This document shows, piece after piece, positions 61,402 through 64,000 of a DNA stretch of 64,000 bases. The position numbers and the translations under genes are program-made. Within the stretch, counting starts at the first letter, position 1. Each line of letters begins with the position of its first letter. The DNA comes from G016756615 sp035556195 (GTDB lineage Bacteria > Pseudomonadota > Alphaproteobacteria > Rhizobiales > Rhizobiaceae): contig DATMFK010000037.1 in assembly GCA_035556195.1 (NCBI GenBank), positions 62,001-126,000 of the forward strand, read 5' to 3'. Below the pieces are notes generated by a model. It searched no databases. It saw only the letters and a list, made by a program, of their open reading frames with translations, and was not told where the DNA came from.

Positions 61402-62781
61402 TCAGGCCGCCTTGCTCGCCGGCCGCTTCCCGCCGAAGCGCCGTCGCTTCGCGCGGAAAGGCTTGCGTTCGGCGTTCGGCTCACCAGGCTTCCCGTGGAC
61501 CGGCTTCTTGCCGAGGCCGTTGCGCTGCCTGTGCTCGCCCTGCGGGCGACGAACCTCACCTCTCTCCGACTGATCGTTGTCGGGGCGCAGTTCCGCCATA
61601 TCACGGGCGCGGGGCTCCGGACGCGGATCCGGGTCGCCCGTGTGGTCCCCGGCAACCGGCAGCCGCATACGGATCACCCGCTCAACCGCGCGGAGCTTCG
61701 CTGCTTCCGACGGATCGCACAAGGTAACGGCGACTCCGTCCGCTCCGTTGCGGCCGGTCCGACCGATGCGGTGCACGTAACTTTCCGCCTCGTCCGGCAG
61801 ATCGAAGTTGACCACATGGCTGATCCCCGGCACGTCGATGCCCCGCGCCGCAATGTCGGTCGCCACCAGGATCCGGACGGAACCGTCGCGGAAACCATTC
61901 AGAGCCTTCTGGCGGGCGTTTTGCGACTTGTTGCCGTGGATGACCGCGGCGTTGAAGCCGTCGCGCTCCAGATCGCGGGTCACGCGGTCAGCGCCGTGCT
62001 TGGTGCGCGAGAACACGATTACCGAGCGCATGGCCGGATCGGCGAGCATCGTGGAAAGGACCCTCCGCTTCTGCTTGGTACGGGCCATGACCACGCTCTG
62101 GTGGATTTCCGCCGCCGTGGTGCCCTGCGGCGCGACTTCGACGCGCGCCGGATTGCGCAGCAATCCTTGCGCGAGCTTCTCGATTTCGGGCGGCATCGTC
62201 GCCGAAAAGAGCGCCGTCTGCCTGGCGGGATGCGTTGCTTTCGCCAGACGCTTGACGTCGTTGATGAAACCCATGTCGAGCATACGATCGGCCTCGTCGA
62301 GAACCAGCCAAGTCGTTTCCGACAGGATCACGTCGCCTTCGCGCACGAGGTCGGTCAGCCTGCCGGGAGTCGCGATCAGCACGTCGACGCCGGGTCCGAT
62401 CTTCTTGACCTGGCTGAAGCGCGAGACGCCGCCCAACACCAGTGCAGTCGAGATGTGCGCACCCTTCGAAAGGCGTCGGAACGTCTCCTCGATCTGGACG
62501 GCCAGCTCGCGCGTCGGCACGAGGATGAGGGCGCGTGCCGTCTTCGGGCGGCGCTTGGTGCCCAGCGCGATGATCTTGGAAAGGATCGGCAGGGCGAATG
62601 CGGCCGTCTTACCGGACCCGGTCTGGGCGACGCCCAGAATGTCGCGGCCTTCGAGCTGAGCCGGGATCGCCTGCTCCTGGATAGGCTTGGGCTCGGCGAA
62701 GCCGGCATTGATGGTCGCCTTCAACAGCGCGCCGGAGATACCGAGTCGAGCGAAACCGCTCGTATCGTTTTCGTTGGTCAA
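61402..62781 (-). CDS. rhlE: DEAD-box RNA helicase (RhlE type)
   Basis: ATP-dependent RNA unwinding in ribosome assembly or cold adaptation. 459 residues with Q motif PKPIQEQAIP, AQTGSGKT, PTRELA, TPGRLTDL, DEAD, SAT, ARGIDVPG and HRIGRTGR in order. The last 90 residues are basic and disordered (RPFRAKRRRFGGKRP-like), serving RNA binding. No ATG is available before the conserved start; TTG 62781 (MTNENDTSGFARLG) is used. The upstream region has only a weak AAGAA. Confidence 0.93.
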   Translation of the reverse strand: MTNENDTSGFARLGISGALLKATINAGFAEPKPIQEQAIPAQLEGRDILGVAQTGSGKTAAFALPILSKIIALGTKRRPKTARALILVPTRELAVQIEETFRRLSKGAHISTALVLGGVSRFSQVKKIGPGVDVLIATPGRLTDLVREGDVILSETTWLVLDEADRMLDMGFINDVKRLAKATHPARQTALFSATMPPEIEKLAQGLLRNPARVEVAPQGTTAAEIHQSVVMARTKQKRRVLSTMLADPAMRSVIVFSRTKHGADRVTRDLERDGFNAAVIHGNKSQNARQKALNGFRDGSVRILVATDIAARGIDVPGISHVVNFDLPDEAESYVHRIGRTGRNGADGVAVTLCDPSEAAKLRAVERVIRMRLPVAGDHTGDPDPRPEPRARDMAELRPDNDQSERGEVRRPQGEHRQRNGLGKKPVHGKPGEPNAERKPFRAKRRRFGGKRPASKAA

Positions 62782-63148
62782 TTCGTTCTTCTTTCAGGCG
62801 GCCCGTGAAGGCCGCGCCTATACGCGGCAGGGCGCAACCTGCCGTCGGTCAATGGGATGGAAACGACAAGGCGGCGGGCCAAGCCCGCGCGGCTGCGCTG
62901 TCGTGCCCGCAAGCCTCATGCCAGCGGGTCTCTTTCGCCTCTGCCGTCATCCGGAAAAGGGAAGCAGACGCAACCAGTCCCAAGGTTCGGGAAAGCCGGA
63001 TCTGTCCGGCCCAAGCGCCTATTGGCCCGCATATGGGATAAGCCGGCTGAAAAGGCAAACAAAATTTGCCGCGCCGCAGCAATGGAGAAGTCGCGAGGAT
63101 CTTCTGCGTCGCCAGGCTTCGTGGATCGAACGCTTGGCCGAGGCAGGC
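62782..63148. other. Intergenic region before rhlE
   Basis: About 365 bases between the DUF1697 stop and the helicase start. It presumably holds the helicase promoter and leader; cold-shock helicase genes often have long leaders. Short frames exist but none has a ribosome binding site or known family; no terminator or box was recognised. Confidence 0.5.
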
Positions 63149-63715
63149 TTATGAGGAATCTCGCGCTGTGCCGGCAGCCTTGTCGGCCATATCCATCAGC
63201 GTCTGAACGGTGCGCCAGTTGCGCGCAGTCAGAGGCACCCGCAAGATGCGATCAAGAGATTCCGCCAACTTCGACCTCCCGAAACCGTCGGGCGTATAGA
63301 GATAGAGCACCCCCTCGGTAATGGCGAAACGTTCGGCCGCCGTCGCCTTTTCCTGGAGGCGTTCAGCGGCGTCGGGGTCAGGCGCGCCGTCCAGTAGCAC
63401 CGCATGCAGCTTCTTGTGATCGCCCGTCCCTTCCGGGAACGGATTACGCGCGATCATGGCCCTCCACGCTTCGGCTGAACGGACCGTCGGCCGCGAAGTG
63501 AAGCCGAAGGTCTCAGCGAAGAGCTTCTCGATCGCGGCCGCCACTTCGGACGCCTTCATGGCCGACGAAAGGACCACATTGCCGCTCTGGATGTAGGTCG
63601 CAACCGAGCCGAATCCGGCCTTGGTCAACACCAAGCGTAGCGTCTCCATCTTCGCGACCTTGTTCCCTCCGACATTGATTCCGCGGAACAGGACGACGAA
63701 GACAGTCTCGCTCAT
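63149..63715 (-). CDS. DUF1697 family protein
   Basis: 188 residues, full-length for the family. Hallmarks are FVVLFRGINVGGNKVAKM at the start, YIQSGNVVLSS near 40, and LTARNWRTVQTL near the end. The fold is known from structures, the function is not. Its ATG overlaps the ilvA stop (ATGA), so the two genes are co-transcribed and possibly coupled. Confidence 0.92.
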   Translation of the reverse strand: MSETVFVVLFRGINVGGNKVAKMETLRLVLTKAGFGSVATYIQSGNVVLSSAMKASEVAAAIEKLFAETFGFTSRPTVRSAEAWRAMIARNPFPEGTGDHKKLHAVLLDGAPDPDAAERLQEKATAAERFAITEGVLYLYTPDGFGRSKLAESLDRILRVPLTARNWRTVQTLMDMADKAAGTARDSS

Positions 63716-64000
63716 ATCACCAGACCCGCAATCGTCTCGTTTTCGGTAATGTCCTGATATGCCCAGCCGGTTTCGTGAAACCTCTTCGCCAGGATCTCGA
63801 AGTTGCGGCGATCCTTGGTCTCGATGCCGATCAGCACCGAGCCGAAATTCCTCGCCGACTTCTTCAAATATTCGAAACGGGTAATGTCGTCGTCCGGGCC
63901 GAGCAACTGGAGAAAGTCCCGCAACGCGCCGGGCCGCTGGGGAAAACGAAAAACGAAGTACTTCTTCAAGCCTTCGAAGCGGAGCGCGCGTTCCTTCACG
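63712..64000 (-). CDS. ilvA: Threonine ammonia-lyase, C-terminal part (5' end beyond window)
   Basis: The last 95 or so codons of biosynthetic threonine deaminase, which makes 2-oxobutyrate for isoleucine. The visible part is the ACT-like regulatory domain: KKYFVFRFPQRPGALRDFL, then DDITRFEYLKKSARNFGSVL, typical of short-form IlvA. The frame is open to the window edge, so the PLP domain lies outside. With ilvD at the other edge, branched-chain synthesis genes bracket the window. Confidence 0.9.
   Translation of the reverse strand, partial: VKERALRFEGLKKYFVFRFPQRPGALRDFLQLLGPDDDITRFEYLKKSARNFGSVLIGIETKDRRNFEILAKRFHETGWAYQDITENETIAGLVI

Noticed and set aside
1..64000. CRISPR array, rRNA operon, prophage or plasmid origin
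   Set aside because: No regularly spaced repeats, no rRNA signature, no phage structural genes and no replication gene were seen on either strand.

Overview
The window looks like a chromosomal segment from an alphaproteobacterium of the Hyphomicrobiales (rhizobial lineage, Phyllobacteriaceae-like: Mesorhizobium, Nitratireductor, Chelativorans and relatives). The evidence is the high GC, the order valS-popZ-tolC-pcm, the fixNOQP-fixGHIS order of the cbb3 oxidase genes, an FnrN-type regulator, the lpiA-acvB pair and a PopZ (DUF2497) protein. The assignment rests on gene order and protein families read by eye; no database search was run. There is no rRNA, CRISPR array or intact mobile element.

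Layout. 1-8045 is housekeeping on the minus strand: an ilvD fragment cut by the left edge, then valS, popZ, a TolC-like outer-membrane protein and a Pcm-like methyltransferase. 8129-11136 is a patchy stretch with tRNA-Cys, small hypothetical genes, a DUF2243 membrane protein, tRNA-Asn and next to it what looks like the end of an IS481-type element. 11137-13826 has a 2OG-Fe(II) oxygenase, a VOC protein divergent from an AraC-type regulator, and a DUF983 protein. 14226-16818 is cydAB plus a small DUF2474 subunit (cytochrome bd), followed by a MocR-type regulator, a zinc-alcohol-dehydrogenase remnant, a candidate 49-residue gene with its own terminator, and a DedA-PAP2-LssY fusion.

21156-38515 is the functional centre: an oxygen-responsive block. 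hemN, an FnrN-like Fe-S regulator, a hemerythrin-like protein, ccoNOQP, ccoGHIS, two tandem-domain universal stress proteins, a fused APH-like/P-loop kinase and an NDP-forming acyl-CoA synthetase fused to a GNAT domain lie together. FNR/FixK-type boxes (TTGAT-N4-ATCAA or close) sit in front of hemN/fnr, hemerythrin/ccoN, ccoG and the usp/kinase divergent promoter, with a weaker candidate before the synthetase. The simplest reading is that the Fnr encoded here switches on heme synthesis without oxygen, high-affinity respiration and a stress or energy-management module when oxygen falls.

38742-48874 carries an ABC-2 exporter pair, a cyclopropane-fatty-acid-synthase-like methyltransferase, a small lipoprotein-like gene, a periplasmic cyclic-nucleotide phosphodiesterase, a type II NADH dehydrogenase, an Lrp regulator divergent from alanine dehydrogenase, and a DapB-like protein without the usual catalytic histidines. 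48995-52196 is a tight sulfur/cysteine operon (cysK-alaX-sseA-GNAT). 52553-64000 holds an SDR, a molybdopterin oxidoreductase with its membrane cytochrome b, lpiA-acvB (lysyl-phosphatidylglycerol synthesis and hydrolysis), a glycine-zipper lipoprotein, an FAD-linked 2-hydroxyacid oxidase, a DEAD-box helicase, DUF1697 and the 3' end of ilvA at the right edge.
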